64,000 nucleotides of DNA from positions 1,550,001-1,614,000 of the forward strand of contig NZ_CP021913.1 of NCBI RefSeq assembly GCF_002814095.1. Direction: 5' to 3'. Under the pieces are notes generated by a model. It made no database searches. It was not told the DNA's origin and saw only the letters and a program-made list of their open reading frames with translations. Numbering within the stretch: the first letter of the stretch is position 1; each line of letters opens with the position of its first letter. A program made the translations under genes and the position numbers. Shown one piece after another: positions 53,261 through 63,482 of this stretch. This DNA comes from Sagittula sp. P11 (GTDB lineage Bacteria > Pseudomonadota > Alphaproteobacteria > Rhodobacterales > Rhodobacteraceae).

Positions 53261-54271
53261 TCAGCGAAACGGCGGGCTGTAAAGCAGGCCGCCCTCGGTC
53301 CATTGCAGGTTCAGTCCGCGCGACAGACCGATGGGCGTGTCCACCCCGATATTGCGCGAGAAGAGCTCGCCATAGTTGCCGCCCGCCTTGATCGCCCGGA
53401 CCGCCCAATCGGCGTCGAGCCCCAGCATCTCGCCCATGCGCCCTTCGAGCCCGAGCAGCCGGTTGATCTCCGGCGTGCTGGTGCCCTGTGCCTTCAGTTC
53501 GTCGACGTTAGCCGAGTTGACGCCCAGCTCCTCGGCGGCGATCAGGGCGTTCAGCGTCCAGCGCACGATATCGGCCCAGTCGTTGTCGCCATGCCGGATC
53601 GCCGGCCCCAGCGGTTCCTTCGAGATGATGTCTTCCAGAAGGACGTGGTCACCCGGGTTGGCGAAGGTGGCGCGGATCGCGGCCAGCTGGGAGGCATCGG
53701 ACGAATAGACCTCGCACGCGCCCTCAAGGTAAAGCGACTGCGCTTCTGCCGTGCCTTCGACCGGCACCGCCTCGTAGCTCATCTGGTAGCGGTCGAAATA
53801 CTCGTCGACGTTCAGCGCGCTCGTGGTGCCGGCCTGCACACAGATCGACCGCCCGTCCAGTTCCCGCGCCGAGCTCAGCCCCAGCGTCTTGGGCACCATG
53901 AAGGCCTGACCGTCGTAATAGTTGATCCCGGCGAAATCGACCTTCAGGTCGACGTCCGTCGCGAAGCTCCACGTCGTGTTGCGCACCAGCAGGTCGATTT
54001 CCCCTGCATTCAGCGCGGTAAAGCGGGTCGCGGCGGTGGTCTCCACGAAGTTGACGGCCATCGGATCGCCAAGGACGGCCGCGGCCACGGCCCGGCACAT
54101 GCCGACGTCGAACCCGCGCCATTCGCCATTGGAATCCTTGGAGGCGAAACCGACGAGCCCGGTGTTCACGCCACAGTTCAGGGTTCCGCGCGTCTTGACC
54201 TCGTCCAGCGTCCCTGCCGTTGCGGCGCCCGCAAGCAGCATGGCGAGCCCTGCGCCGATTATCCTGTACAT
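53261..54271 (-). CDS. aapJ: amino-acid ABC transporter substrate-binding protein (AapJ-like)
   Basis: A 336-aa periplasmic binding protein. A signal peptide ends near residue 19 (ATA). The segments GVNTGLVGFASKDSNGEWRGFDVGMCRAVAAAVLGD and RFTALNAGEIDLLVRNTTWS are the PBP family-3 signature for general L-amino-acid carriers. It binds polar amino acids. No permease or ATPase genes are adjacent, which is unusual, as aapJ normally leads aapQMP; this could be an isolated paralogue. The ATG at 54271 is chosen. Confidence 0.88.
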   Translation of the reverse strand: MYRIIGAGLAMLLAGAATAGTLDEVKTRGTLNCGVNTGLVGFASKDSNGEWRGFDVGMCRAVAAAVLGDPMAVNFVETTAATRFTALNAGEIDLLVRNTTWSFATDVDLKVDFAGINYYDGQAFMVPKTLGLSSARELDGRSICVQAGTTSALNVDEYFDRYQMSYEAVPVEGTAEAQSLYLEGACEVYSSDASQLAAIRATFANPGDHVLLEDIISKEPLGPAIRHGDNDWADIVRWTLNALIAAEELGVNSANVDELKAQGTSTPEINRLLGLEGRMGEMLGLDADWAVRAIKAGGNYGELFSRNIGVDTPIGLSRGLNLQWTEGGLLYSPPFR

Positions 54272-54448
54272 GCCGTCCTCACCTTCAGGTCTTTGCCTCG
54301 CCATCAACCGTCGGATCAGCCTTCGGATTCAGGAAATTATGAGGGTTCATCCCTCTTGATCGGCGACAGTTTGGGCGGATTCCTGCCAAGAGGTCAAGCC
54401 GCGATCCCGTGCTGTCATCCACGATCCGCCAAAGGCCCGCCCGGGCCT

Positions 54449-55159
54449 TCAAACGGTTGATAGCACGTAGAAACGCGCGGCGTGCAGAAATTCGTTCCGC
54501 TTCAGGGCCACAATTTCTGCCGCTTCCTCGTCGACGCCCCACTGCTCTTCCTGCCAGGTCTCGTCGATCCGGGACAGCCGCCACGCCTCTTCCGCGTCGC
54601 GATGTCTGCGGATCACCGCGAGGGCCAGCACCAGCGAGCCCGACATGGATACGAGATCGTGGAACGCGGCAAGCTGGAAGGCGTCCAGGGCGTGCACCTC
54701 CCGCGACAGGCGCGCCAATGCGTCCGGCGTCTGCGGCTGGTGCATGACACCGGCGCGCGGTTCCAGCCGTGCGCCGTATGTCTCCGCCGCCCAGTCGAGC
54801 AGCGGGTCCCAGCCGTCGATCTGGCGCTTGACCAGTGCGGTGGGCTTGTCGGCGCGGTAGCACAGAAGATCGCTGTCGCCGTAAGAGGCCAGCATCTCCG
54901 CCACGTCCGCGCGCTGCGTGGCCACCTTGTCGAGGGCGGAGTTGGACATGCGGGTGAAGGGCATGGTCAACGGGTTCACGCGCTCGTCCTGCGCGCGCCA
55001 TTCGGCGGCCACCGCCTCGGCCAGCCCTTCGGTCGGGACGATCAGCGGCGTCTTGGCCGGGGTCTTCACCCCGCGCCCGTCCAGCTTGACGGCAAACCCC
55101 GGGCCGGACGGTTCGACCGTCGCGTCCTTCCAGAAGCGTTTCATTGCCCATTCGCTCAT
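54449..55159 (-). CDS. ATP12-family F1-ATPase chaperone
   Basis: A 236-aa protein of the ATP12 chaperone family, which helps assemble the F1 ATPase alpha subunit. Typical features: MKRFWKDATV opening, GFAVKLDGRGVKTPAKTPLIVPT, EWRAQDERVNPLTMPFTRMSNSALD, GDSDLLCYRAD and EQWGVDEEAAE. Its ATG overlaps the preceding HAD gene stop (ATGA). It belongs to the minus-strand string crcB, rluC, HAD, ATP12. Confidence 0.93.
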   Translation of the reverse strand: MSEWAMKRFWKDATVEPSGPGFAVKLDGRGVKTPAKTPLIVPTEGLAEAVAAEWRAQDERVNPLTMPFTRMSNSALDKVATQRADVAEMLASYGDSDLLCYRADKPTALVKRQIDGWDPLLDWAAETYGARLEPRAGVMHQPQTPDALARLSREVHALDAFQLAAFHDLVSMSGSLVLALAVIRRHRDAEEAWRLSRIDETWQEEQWGVDEEAAEIVALKRNEFLHAARFYVLSTV

Positions 55160-55833
55160 GCAGAGACCTCCAGGATGTCGAAGATCGCGGCCTGCAGGCC
55201 CGCCGTGTCGGACACTACCCGGGCGGCGTTGATCAGCGCCGTCGCCGGGTGATAGCCCCATGTCACGCCAATGCCGGGTATGCCCGCAGCGTCCGCCATG
55301 TCCATGTCGTAACTCGTGTCGCCGATCATCACCGCCTGAGGCGCATCCACCCCCACGTCGTCGAGCGCCGCATATAGCATCGCAGGATGCGGTTTCGACG
55401 GATGGTCGTCGGCAACCTGCGTGGTGACGAACCGGCCCGTCAGGCCGTGCGCGTTCAGAAGCGCCGTCAGCCCCTTGCGGGACTTGCCTGTCGCCACGCC
55501 CAGCAAGACGTTGTCGATGGCGCCCAGCCGGTCGAGAAACTCCGGGATGCCCGGATAGAGCGGCGAGGCCATGGCCCCGCCCTCCTTCACGATCGCCGCG
55601 TAGGACCGCTTGTAGGCCTCCACCAGATGCGTCCGGCGGACGACGCCCAGTTGCGGCGCAAGCCGTTCCATCGCGACCGGCAGCGACAGGCCGACGATGC
55701 CCAGCACATCCTCGCGCGCCGGCTGCGGCAGGTCCTGACTGTCGAAGGCCCGGGTCATCGCGGCGAGGATATCGCCTTGGCTGTCCACCAGTGTCCCGTC
55801 GACGTCGAAGATGACAAGCTTCAGATCGGTCAA
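55156..55833 (-). CDS. HAD-IA hydrolase, phosphoglycolate phosphatase-like
   Basis: A 225-aa HAD hydrolase. Motif I is FDVDGTLVDS, then GVATGKSRKG (motif II/cap), KPHPAML with the motif III Lys, and GDTSYDMDMA as motif IV. The start is TTG at 55833, overlapping the RluC stop (TTGA), as TTG ACC GAT CTG. Sequence fits Gph-type phosphatases; the exact substrate is not certain. It overlaps the ATP12 gene at its end. Confidence 0.86.
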   Translation of the reverse strand: MTDLKLVIFDVDGTLVDSQGDILAAMTRAFDSQDLPQPAREDVLGIVGLSLPVAMERLAPQLGVVRRTHLVEAYKRSYAAIVKEGGAMASPLYPGIPEFLDRLGAIDNVLLGVATGKSRKGLTALLNAHGLTGRFVTTQVADDHPSKPHPAMLYAALDDVGVDAPQAVMIGDTSYDMDMADAAGIPGIGVTWGYHPATALINAARVVSDTAGLQAAIFDILEVSA

Positions 55834-56873
55834 TGCAGCGCCTCGAACGGATCGTCGTCGGCAAAGTCCTCTTCCCAGCCCAGCGTGTCCCAGCTTTGCT
55901 TCATGTGCTCGGGCAGCGGGGCGGTCACGGTGAAGGGCTTCTTCGTGACCGGGTGCAGCAGCGTCAGCGACCGCGCGTGCAGGTGCAGCTTCTTCGAGAT
56001 GATCCCGCCAAGCTGTGCGCCCCAGCCGTCGCCGAGGTTCTCCTGACCGGAGCCGCCGTACTTGCCGTCGCCGATGATCGGGTGCCCGATCTCGGCCATG
56101 TGCGCGCGAAGCTGGTGGGTTCGGCCGGTGATCGGCTCCATCGCCACCCAGGACGCGCGTCCCGCGACGCGGTAAAGCGTGGCGTATAGCGTATGCGCCC
56201 GCTTCGCGCCCTCGGTCGTGGCGATGTCCTTCGGATGCACGCAACGCATCTTCTCCGCCTCGCCGCCCTTGCCGTGGCCGGGCGCCTTCACCAGGCCGTA
56301 CTTGATCTCGCCAAGGTAGGGGGTCGGCACACCGGCGACGAGCGCCCAGTAGATCTTGCGCGCCTCGCGGTGCCGGATCGCCTCCGTCAGCGACTTGGCC
56401 ACGGCACGGGTGCGCGCCAGCAGCAGCACGCCCGAGGTGTCCTTGTCCAGCCGGTGCACGAGCCGGGGCTTTTCATCCATGCCAAAGGTCAGCGCCTCCG
56501 ACAGGCCGTCGACGTGCCGGGTCTGGCCGGAGCCGCCCTGCGTCGCCAGCCCCGGGGGCTTGTTCAGCGCAATGATGTGGTCGTCCTTCCACAAGACGCA
56601 GTCGCGGATCATCTCCGCGTCCTTCTCGTTGAAGGAGGGTTTCGGCGCGCTTTCCACCTGCCCCGGTTCGGGCAGCGGCGGGATGCGCACCTGCATGCCC
56701 GTCTCGATCCGCGAGGATGCCTTGCAGCGCCCGCCGTCGATCCGCAGTTCGCCCTTGCGGCACATCTTTTCGATGCGGGCCTGGGCGACGTGGGGGAACA
56801 GCCGCTTCAGCCAGCGGTCCAGCCGCTGGTCGCCGTCGCCCGGCCCCACTGTGATGGTCTGTACCCGGCTCAT
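55830..56873 (-). CDS. rluC: RluC/RluD-family pseudouridine synthase
   Basis: A 347-aa enzyme with an N-terminal S4 domain (about residues 15-75) and the catalytic domain with VHRLDKDTSGVLLLAR (catalytic Asp in HRLD) and EPITGRTHQLRAHMAEIGHPIIGD. It modifies 23S rRNA uridines; RluC sites are 955, 2504 and 2580 in E. coli. The gene overlaps crcB upstream and the HAD gene downstream by four bases each. RluD is the alternative label. Confidence 0.9.
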   Translation of the reverse strand: MSRVQTITVGPGDGDQRLDRWLKRLFPHVAQARIEKMCRKGELRIDGGRCKASSRIETGMQVRIPPLPEPGQVESAPKPSFNEKDAEMIRDCVLWKDDHIIALNKPPGLATQGGSGQTRHVDGLSEALTFGMDEKPRLVHRLDKDTSGVLLLARTRAVAKSLTEAIRHREARKIYWALVAGVPTPYLGEIKYGLVKAPGHGKGGEAEKMRCVHPKDIATTEGAKRAHTLYATLYRVAGRASWVAMEPITGRTHQLRAHMAEIGHPIIGDGKYGGSGQENLGDGWGAQLGGIISKKLHLHARSLTLLHPVTKKPFTVTAPLPEHMKQSWDTLGWEEDFADDDPFEALH

Positions 56874-57244
56874 GTCGTCACGCTCCGTGCCAGCAGCAGC
56901 CCCGCAAAGAGCGCCGCGATGGAAACGACCACCGACGCGCCCACGTAAAGCGCCGCGATGCCAAGTTGCCCGCGTTCGTAAAGCGTCACCGCGTCCAGCG
57001 AGAAGGCCGAGAAGGTGGTGAACCCGCCCAGCACGCCGGTCATCAGGAACGGCGCAAGGCGGTTGCCGCCCAGATGCGCCAGCACCACGACCAGAACGCC
57101 CATGGCGAAGCTGCCGACGATGTTCACCGTCAGCGTCCCCCAGGGGAATCCCTTGCCCATCAGGCGCGCCATGCCAAGGCCGGTCATGTACCGGGCCGAG
57201 GCGCCGAGCGCGCCGCCAAGGGCTACTTGCAGAAGTGGTGTCAT
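56870..57244 (-). CDS. crcB: fluoride ion channel CrcB/Fluc
   Basis: A 124-aa, four-helix membrane protein that exports F-. The signature GGALGASARYMTG, WGTLTVNIVGSFAMG (Asn in the pore) and GGFTTFSAFSLD (Phe box) are present. The ATG at 57244 gives a normal length; the longer frame adds an unlikely N-terminus. It heads the overlapping operon crcB-rluC-HAD-ATP12. A fluoride riboswitch is not seen upstream. Confidence 0.93.
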   Translation of the reverse strand: MTPLLQVALGGALGASARYMTGLGMARLMGKGFPWGTLTVNIVGSFAMGVLVVVLAHLGGNRLAPFLMTGVLGGFTTFSAFSLDAVTLYERGQLGIAALYVGASVVVSIAALFAGLLLARSVTT

Positions 57245-57283
57245 GCCGGTGTCGTCACGAATGTGGGGGTGGTTGTCAAGCAT

Positions 57284-57320
57284 GCGAAGGCCGCCCCGCG
57301 GGATGCGGGACGGCCTTCGC
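57284..57320 (-). terminator. hairpin between helicase and crcB
   Basis: A perfect 10-base stem, GCGAAGGCCG (57284-57293) with CGGCCTTCGC (57311-57320), has a 17-base loop and lies 15 bases past the helicase stop on its strand. No U-run follows, so it may work as a weak terminator or an RNA 3' end stabiliser. Confidence 0.55.
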
Positions 57321-57334
57321 TCGTCAATTCAGGC

Positions 57335-58624
57335 TCAGGCTGCCTTGGCGCGGCGCTGACGGCGCGGACGGCCCTTGGCTGCGGCGGGCTTGGCATGGGC
57401 CGGCTTGTGGCCGCCGCCGTGCTTCGCACCGTGACCGCCGCCACCGGGACGACCGCCCCGGCCACGACCGTTGCCGCGGCCCACGGGCTTCACCGGTTCC
57501 CAGGCTTCGCCGCCCGCGACCTCGATCTCGCGGCCCATCAGCTTCACGATGGCCTTGAACTCGCCCATCTCCTCGGCCGAGCAGTAGGCGACCGCCGTCC
57601 CGTCCCGGCCCGCGCGCGCGGTGCGCCCGATCCGGTGGACGTAGTTGTCGGCGACGTTGGGCAGATCGTAGTTGTAGACGTAGCGCACCGACGGGATGTC
57701 GATCCCGCGGGCGGCCACGTCTGTCGCGACCAGCACCGTCAGCTCTCCGTCACGGAAGGCCTTCAGCGCGCGGTCCCGCTGACCCTGGCTCTTGTTGCCG
57801 TGGATCGAACCGGCGGCAAAGCCCTTGTCCTCGAGGTGGCGCTTCAGCTTCTCCGCACCGTGCTTGGTGCGGGCAAAGACCAGCGCGGCCTCGGTGCGGT
57901 GACCGTCGAGGTGGTTGACCAGCAGCGATGTCTTGGACTTCTGCTCGACGAAGTGCACCGACTGGTCGATGCGTTCGACCGGCTGGCCCGGAGGTGTGAC
58001 TTCGATCCGGATGGGGTCGGTCAGGTAGGCCGCGGCGATCTCGGCCATCTGCTTCGGCATGGTGGCCGAGAACAGCATGGTCTGACGCTCTTTCGGCAGG
58101 ACCTTGGCGATCTGCCGCAGCGCGTGGATGAAGCCGAGGTCCAGCATCTGGTCGGCCTCGTCCAGCACGAGGAAGCGGGTCGCGTCCAGCCGGACGGCCT
58201 TCTGCTCCATCAGGTCGATCAGGCGGCCCGGGGTGGCGACCAGCAGGTCGGTGCCCTTGGCAAGACGGTTGATCTGCCCGTTGATGGAATTGCCGCCGGT
58301 GACCAGGCCGATCTTGACCGGGGTGTTGGCGGAGTAGGCGCGCAGGTTGTCCACGATCTGCTTGGCCAGCTCGCGGGTCGGCGCAAGGATCAGCCCGTGC
58401 ACCTGTTTCGGGCCGGGGCGCGACTGGTCGCGCATGATGGTGGTGACGATCGGCAGGCCGAAGGCGGCCGTCTTGCCGGTGCCTGTCTGCGCAAGGCCCA
58501 TCACGTCGCGGCCGTTCAGCGCGTGCGGGATGGCCTGGGTCTGGATCGGGGTCGGATCGGTGATGTTCAGGTCGGCGAGGTTCGCCAGGAGGCGGGGCGG
58601 CAGCCCCAGCATGTCAAAATCCAA
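57335..58624 (-). CDS. DEAD-box ATP-dependent RNA helicase
   Basis: A 429-aa RhlE-like helicase. Motifs: Q motif PTPIQTQAIP, I AQTGTGKT, Ia PTRELA, Ib TPGR, II DEAD, III SATMP, V ATDVAARGID, and VI HRIGRTARAGR. The last 60 residues are a Gly/Arg/His-rich basic tail typical of RhlE-like proteins. The TTG start at 58624 has GAAGGA upstream; the ATG at 58612 is possible. It is divergent from rplO over a 586-base spacer. Confidence 0.93.
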   Translation of the reverse strand: MDFDMLGLPPRLLANLADLNITDPTPIQTQAIPHALNGRDVMGLAQTGTGKTAAFGLPIVTTIMRDQSRPGPKQVHGLILAPTRELAKQIVDNLRAYSANTPVKIGLVTGGNSINGQINRLAKGTDLLVATPGRLIDLMEQKAVRLDATRFLVLDEADQMLDLGFIHALRQIAKVLPKERQTMLFSATMPKQMAEIAAAYLTDPIRIEVTPPGQPVERIDQSVHFVEQKSKTSLLVNHLDGHRTEAALVFARTKHGAEKLKRHLEDKGFAAGSIHGNKSQGQRDRALKAFRDGELTVLVATDVAARGIDIPSVRYVYNYDLPNVADNYVHRIGRTARAGRDGTAVAYCSAEEMGEFKAIVKLMGREIEVAGGEAWEPVKPVGRGNGRGRGGRPGGGGHGAKHGGGHKPAHAKPAAAKGRPRRQRRAKAA

Positions 58625-59076
58625 AAGGTGTTCCTTCGAAGCGCCAGCAGGCGCGAATAGCGTGGCACCCGCCGGAAGGGCAGGACCGCAAGGGGACCGC
58701 GAACGCGGGCACCGGACCGTATGTCGGGCGCCTGTCGCGGGTCTGGACCCAAGCGTGATGTGGGAGCCATGTCAGGGAGTGTGGTCGGCAGGTTGGATGT
58801 GCCGAAACAGCCGTGCGGGCCATATTGCCCGTCTGCCCCGCTCACGCGGCGGGTGCGGCTGAGGGGCATATGATCGCTGCGGTGCGGAAAGTCAATCGCT
58901 ACCGAGCATCATGGTCCGTTTATCGTCATGGCGTCCGGCGCGGCCCGGCAGGGTCGGCCCACTTGCCCCGGCATTCGCGAGGTGTATTGAGCCATATCGC
59001 TCCCGACTGAGGACACACATCGAACGGTCGCACGCTCCGGTTCCCGCCGGGGGAAAGGGCGGGCCGCACTCCTCCC
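58625..59076. other. gene-free part of the helicase-rplO spacer
   Basis: No protein or RNA gene is recognised in this 452-base stretch. Frames here are shadows with poor codon use. The whole spacer to rplO is 586 bases; the promoter-like part is listed separately. Normally rpmD would precede rplO, but no rpmD is present. Confidence 0.5.
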
Positions 59077-59105
59077 TTGCACGGCAGCCCCTCAGCGACT
59101 ATACG
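59077..59105 (+). promoter_or_regulatory. candidate promoter for rplO-secY-adk
   Basis: TTGCAC (59077-59082), a 17-base spacer and TATACG (59100-59105) form a good sigma-70 type pair 106 bases before rplO. It would give an untranslated leader of about 100 bases. Confidence 0.68.
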
Positions 59106-59164
59106 CCCCCGGTGGCCCGACTCGACTTGCGCGGCCACACTTCACAATCAAGAAAAGCCGTGGT

Positions 59165-59188
59165 TGGCCCGTATCGCTTCGAGGGCCA
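59165..59188 (+). promoter_or_regulatory. leader hairpin before rplO
   Basis: TGGCCC (59165-59170) pairs with GGGCCA (59183-59188) over a 12-base loop, ending 22 bases before the rplO ATG. It could affect translation of the operon, but this is a short stem. Confidence 0.35.
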
Positions 59189-59210
59189 CATCCGGCAATG
59201 GAGAAGCGAC

Positions 59211-59672
59211 ATGAAACTCAATGAACTGCGCGACAATCCCGGCGCAACCAAGACCAAGAAACGCATCGGCCGCGGCCCGGGTTCGGGCAAGGGCAAGATG
59301 GGTGGCCGTGGTATCAAGGGTCAGAAATCCCGTTCGGGCGTGGCGATCAACGGCTACGAAGGCGGCCAGATGCCGCTCTACCAGCGTCTGCCCAAGCGTG
59401 GCTTCACCAAGCCGAACCGCCTGAGCTTTGCCGTGGTGAACCTGGGCCTCATCCAGAAGTTCGTCGACGCAGGCAAGCTGGACGCCGCCAACATCAACGA
59501 AGACACGCTGGTGTCCTCGGGCCTCGTGCGCCGCAAGCTGGACGGCATCCGCGTCCTCGCCAAGGGCGACGTGACCACCGCCCTGACCATCGACGTGACC
59601 GGCGCCTCCAAGTCGGCTGTCGAAGCCGTCGAAAAGGCCGGTGGCGCGCTCAAGGTCGCGGCTGCGGAGTAA
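59211..59672 (+). CDS. rplO: 50S ribosomal protein L15
   Basis: The 153-aa product opens [20 protein letters not shown] and contains [13 protein letters not shown] and [15 protein letters not shown], typical of L15. The ATG has GGAGAAG upstream. It is followed by secY after 135 bases that carry two hairpins. It is split from the earlier spc genes by the divergent helicase gene. Confidence 0.97.
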   Translation: MKLNELRDNPGATKTKKRIGRGPGSGKGKMGGRGIKGQKSRSGVAINGYEGGQMPLYQRLPKRGFTKPNRLSFAVVNLGLIQKFVDAGKLDAANINEDTLVSSGLVRRKLDGIRVLAKGDVTTALTIDVTGASKSAVEAVEKAGGALKVAAAE

Positions 59673-59710
59673 CCTCCGCCCGCGCCCTGCGGCGCAAAAC
59701 CGGGTTGTGA

Positions 59711-59784
59711 GCGGCGTCAGCGCCGCTTACATAGCCCCCAGTTTTCCCAAAGCGCCGCCAGACGGAAAACCCGTCTTGGCGGCG
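59711..59784 (+). promoter_or_regulatory. two consecutive hairpins in the rplO-secY spacer
   Basis: GCGGCG-TCAG-CGCCGC spans 59711-59726. A stronger hairpin, CGCCGCCA-GACGG (59753-59765) with CCGTCTTGGCGGCG (59771-59784), has a 4-5-base A/C loop and one bulged base; TTTG follows. The second may be a partial terminator or RNA processing site that lets secY be set apart from rplO. It ends 23 bases before the secY ATG. Confidence 0.6.
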
Positions 59785-59807
59785 TTTGCCTGAAAAGAGA
59801 GATCCGC

Positions 59808-61171
<1,364 letters not shown>

Positions 61172-61175
<4 letters not shown>

Positions 61176-61816
61176 ATATCATTCTTTTGGGGCCGCCGGG
61201 GGCGGGCAAGGGCACACAGGCTCGGTTTCTCGTGGAAGAACGCGGCATGGTGCAGCTCTCGACCGGCGACATGCTGCGCGAGGCGAAGGACAGCGGAACG
61301 GAAATGGGCAAGAAGGTCGCCGACGTGATGGCACGCGGCGAGCTTGTCACCGACGACATCGTGATCGGCCTGATCCGCGAGAAGCTGACCACCGAGAAGG
61401 CGTCGGGCTTCATCTTCGACGGCTTCCCGCGCACCCTGAAGCAGGCCGATGCGCTGGGTGAGCTGCTGGAGGAAGTGGGCCAGACGCTGGACAAGGTGAT
61501 CGAACTCCGCGTCGAGGACGAGGCCCTGGTGAAGCGCATCACCGCGCGCTCCACCTGTGGCTCCTGCGGCGAGGTCTACAACGACATCACCAAGCCGATC
61601 CCCGAGGATGGCAAGTGCTCGAAGTGCGGCGGGACGGAGTTCAAGCGCCGCGCCGACGACAACGAGGAATCGCTGCGCACGCGCCTGATGGCGTACTACA
61701 AGCAGACGTCCCCGCTGATCGGCTACTACTACCACGCAGGCGTGCACAGCCGCGTGGATGGGCTGGGCGAGATCGACGAGATCAAGTCGGCTATTGGCGG
61801 GAAGCTCGACGGCTGA
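61172..61816 (+). CDS. adk: adenylate kinase
   Basis: Interconverts AMP, ATP and ADP. The 214-aa product has the P-loop GPPGAGKGT (residues 7-15), FDGFPRT, and a zinc-binding LID with CGSCG and CSKCG cysteines. Such Cys-containing LIDs are found in part of the family. The 3' end overlaps by 26 bases the end of the BLUF gene on the other strand. An intrinsic terminator follows. Confidence 0.97.
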
Positions 61817-62264
61817 ACGTTATCCCTGAAACGAGTTGACCGAGAGAGGCCGCGAGAGCGGCCTTTTTCCTGCGCCGTCCCACGGCCAGCAGTTCGACAT
61901 GGGCCCGCAGGCTTGAATCCGAGATGGCAGAGGACTTCAGGCTCTCGATGAACGCCGCCGCACGCGTTTGCAACACGTCGTCGTAGCCCATGGCAAAGCG
62001 CGCAAAACTGCGGGTGTCGGTCTGCATCGTCCGGATCACGTTGAAATCGGTATGGCGCGGGTCGCGGCGCAGGGACTCCGTCACCTGCCCGACCGCCTCG
62101 GCCGGCCCTTCGAGGAGCTGGATGTAGTGGGTGCGCGTCCGGAAGAGGAACCCCGTCAGGCCAAGTTCCGCATTGCGTTTCCGCGCCACCCTGAGGATAT
62201 CCCTGTCGGTCCCGCGGCCCATCGCATGAACCGCGCGACTGACGTAAACGACCTGTGTGATCAT
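61791..62264 (-). CDS. BLUF-domain blue-light photoreceptor
   Basis: A 157-aa protein with an FAD-binding BLUF domain (residues 1-95). The key residues Tyr7 (VVYVS), Asn31 ([11 protein letters not shown]) and Gln49 (YIQLLEG) match AppA Tyr21, Asn45 and Gln63. No output domain follows, only about 60 residues of basic helix, as in short BLUF proteins like BlrB. The ATG at 62264 has GGGGGAG upstream. It lies between adk and rpsM on the opposite strand, and its last codons overlap the adk end. Confidence 0.92.
   Translation of the reverse strand: MITQVVYVSRAVHAMGRGTDRDILRVARKRNAELGLTGFLFRTRTHYIQLLEGPAEAVGQVTESLRRDPRHTDFNVIRTMQTDTRSFARFAMGYDDVLQTRAAAFIESLKSSAISDSSLRAHVELLAVGRRRKKAALAASLGQLVSGITFSRRASRQ
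61848..61868 (+). terminator. intrinsic terminator after adk
   Basis: GGCCGC (61848-61853), a GAGA loop and GCGGCC (61858-61863) are followed by five T (61864-61868). It lies 32 bases after the adk stop. The same bases code for part of the BLUF protein tail on the minus strand. Confidence 0.85.
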
Positions 62265-62585
62265 CCACTCCCCCGAGCACACCATTTTCGTTGACCGGAC
62301 CACAATGTCATGATCCGGGTGCACGGACAACGGTTTATGTACTGGCTTATACGCCAGTTCAGGGCTATATCCCGATTTGCCCGAAACGAGGACTTGACAG
62401 GGGTTGACGTTGTGGCGTCCGCCCCTTAGGTAGCCCCATCCCGCATGGGAAGCCGCCCGAATCGAAGGCCTTCGTGCCGGGCAGATCACCTGAGAAATGA
62501 CGGACAGCCCGTGCGCCGACCGCACGGGCTCATGTTGTGAAAAAAGGGCCCGGTGCTACGGGCTCGCAACGAAAGGAACAGAGAC
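62265..62585. promoter_or_regulatory. 321-base spacer between BLUF and rpsM with inverted repeat
   Basis: No gene is seen. It holds the inverted repeat ACTGGC-TTATAC-GCCAGT at 62341-62358, a possible operator in the shared region, and the candidate rpsM promoter listed separately. Divergent promoters for the BLUF gene and rpsM must both lie here. Confidence 0.5.
62404..62432 (+). promoter_or_regulatory. candidate promoter of rpsM-rpsK-rpoA
   Basis: TTGACG at 62404-62409 and, 17 bases later, TAGGTA at 62427-62432 in a CCTTAGGTAGCCC context resemble ribosomal-type promoters of alphaproteobacteria. A second TTGACA lies at 62394. The -10 is imperfect. The start would be about 145 bases before rpsM. 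Confidence 0.5.
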
Positions 62586-62954
62586 TTGGCACGTATTGCC
62601 GGCGTCAACATCCCGACCGCCAAGCGCGTCCCGATCGCGCTCACCTACATCACCGGTATCGGCCACACATCGGCCCGGGCCATCTGCGAAGCCGTGGGCA
62701 TCGACGCGACCCGTCGCGTGAACGAGCTTTCGGACGCCGAAGTCCTCGCCATCCGTGAGCACATCGACGCCAACTACACCGTCGAGGGCGACCTGCGCCG
62801 CGACGTGCAGATGAACATCAAGCGCCTGATGGACCTTGGCTGCTACCGCGGCCTGCGCCATCGTCGCAACCTCCCCGTCCGCGGCCAGCGGACCCACACC
62901 AACGCACGCACGCGCAAGGGCCCCGCAAAGCCCATCGCAGGCAAGAAGAAGTAA
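62586..62954 (+). CDS. rpsM: 30S ribosomal protein S13
   Basis: The 122-aa product is typical S13 ([43 protein letters not shown]). The start is TTG at 62586, placed by homology and by the AAAGGAA ten bases upstream. It leads to rpsK after 15 bases. Confidence 0.97.
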   Translation: MARIAGVNIPTAKRVPIALTYITGIGHTSARAICEAVGIDATRRVNELSDAEVLAIREHIDANYTVEGDLRRDVQMNIKRLMDLGCYRGLRHRRNLPVRGQRTHTNARTRKGPAKPIAGKKK

Positions 62955-62969
62955 GGGAGGCACCGACCA

Positions 62970-63365
62970 ATGGCACGCGATACTCGCCGCACCAGCGGCA
63001 AGAAAAAGGTCTCCAAGAACATCGCCGCTGGCGTGGCGCATGTGAACTCGACCTTCAACAACACCAAGATCCTGATCTCCGACGTTCAGGGCAACGCCAT
63101 CTCCTGGTCCTCCGCAGGCACCATGGGCTTCAAGGGTTCGCGCAAGTCGACCCCCTACGCTGCCCAGCTCGCCGCGGAAGACGCAGGCAAGAAGGCACAG
63201 GAACACGGTGTGAAGACGCTCGAAGTCGAAGTGCAGGGCCCCGGTTCGGGTCGTGAATCCGCGCTGCGTGCGCTGGCTGCCGTCGGCTTCAACATCACGT
63301 CCATCCGCGACGTGACCCCGATCGCGCACAACGGCTGCCGTCCGCCGAAGCGCCGTCGCGTCTGA
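62970..63365 (+). CDS. rpsK: 30S ribosomal protein S11
   Basis: The 131-aa product has the S11 signatures [29 protein letters not shown] and [19 protein letters not shown] ribosome-binding site lies before the ATG. rpoA follows after 117 bases. Confidence 0.97.
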   Translation: MARDTRRTSGKKKVSKNIAAGVAHVNSTFNNTKILISDVQGNAISWSSAGTMGFKGSRKSTPYAAQLAAEDAGKKAQEHGVKTLEVEVQGPGSGRESALRALAAVGFNITSIRDVTPIAHNGCRPPKRRRV

Positions 63366-63482
63366 TCCGACCAGAATATTCGACGAGGCGGGGCACAATG
63401 CCCTGCCTCGTTCTGTCGTTTCGAAACCTCGGGCGTCGGCATCTATTGGACATGGGACGCCGGCAGGTATGGAGGGAACTGC

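Noticed and set aside
57245-57334. Possible fluoride riboswitch upstream of crcB
   Set aside because: The short leader shows no conserved fluoride-aptamer pattern; it contains only the helicase 3' hairpin.
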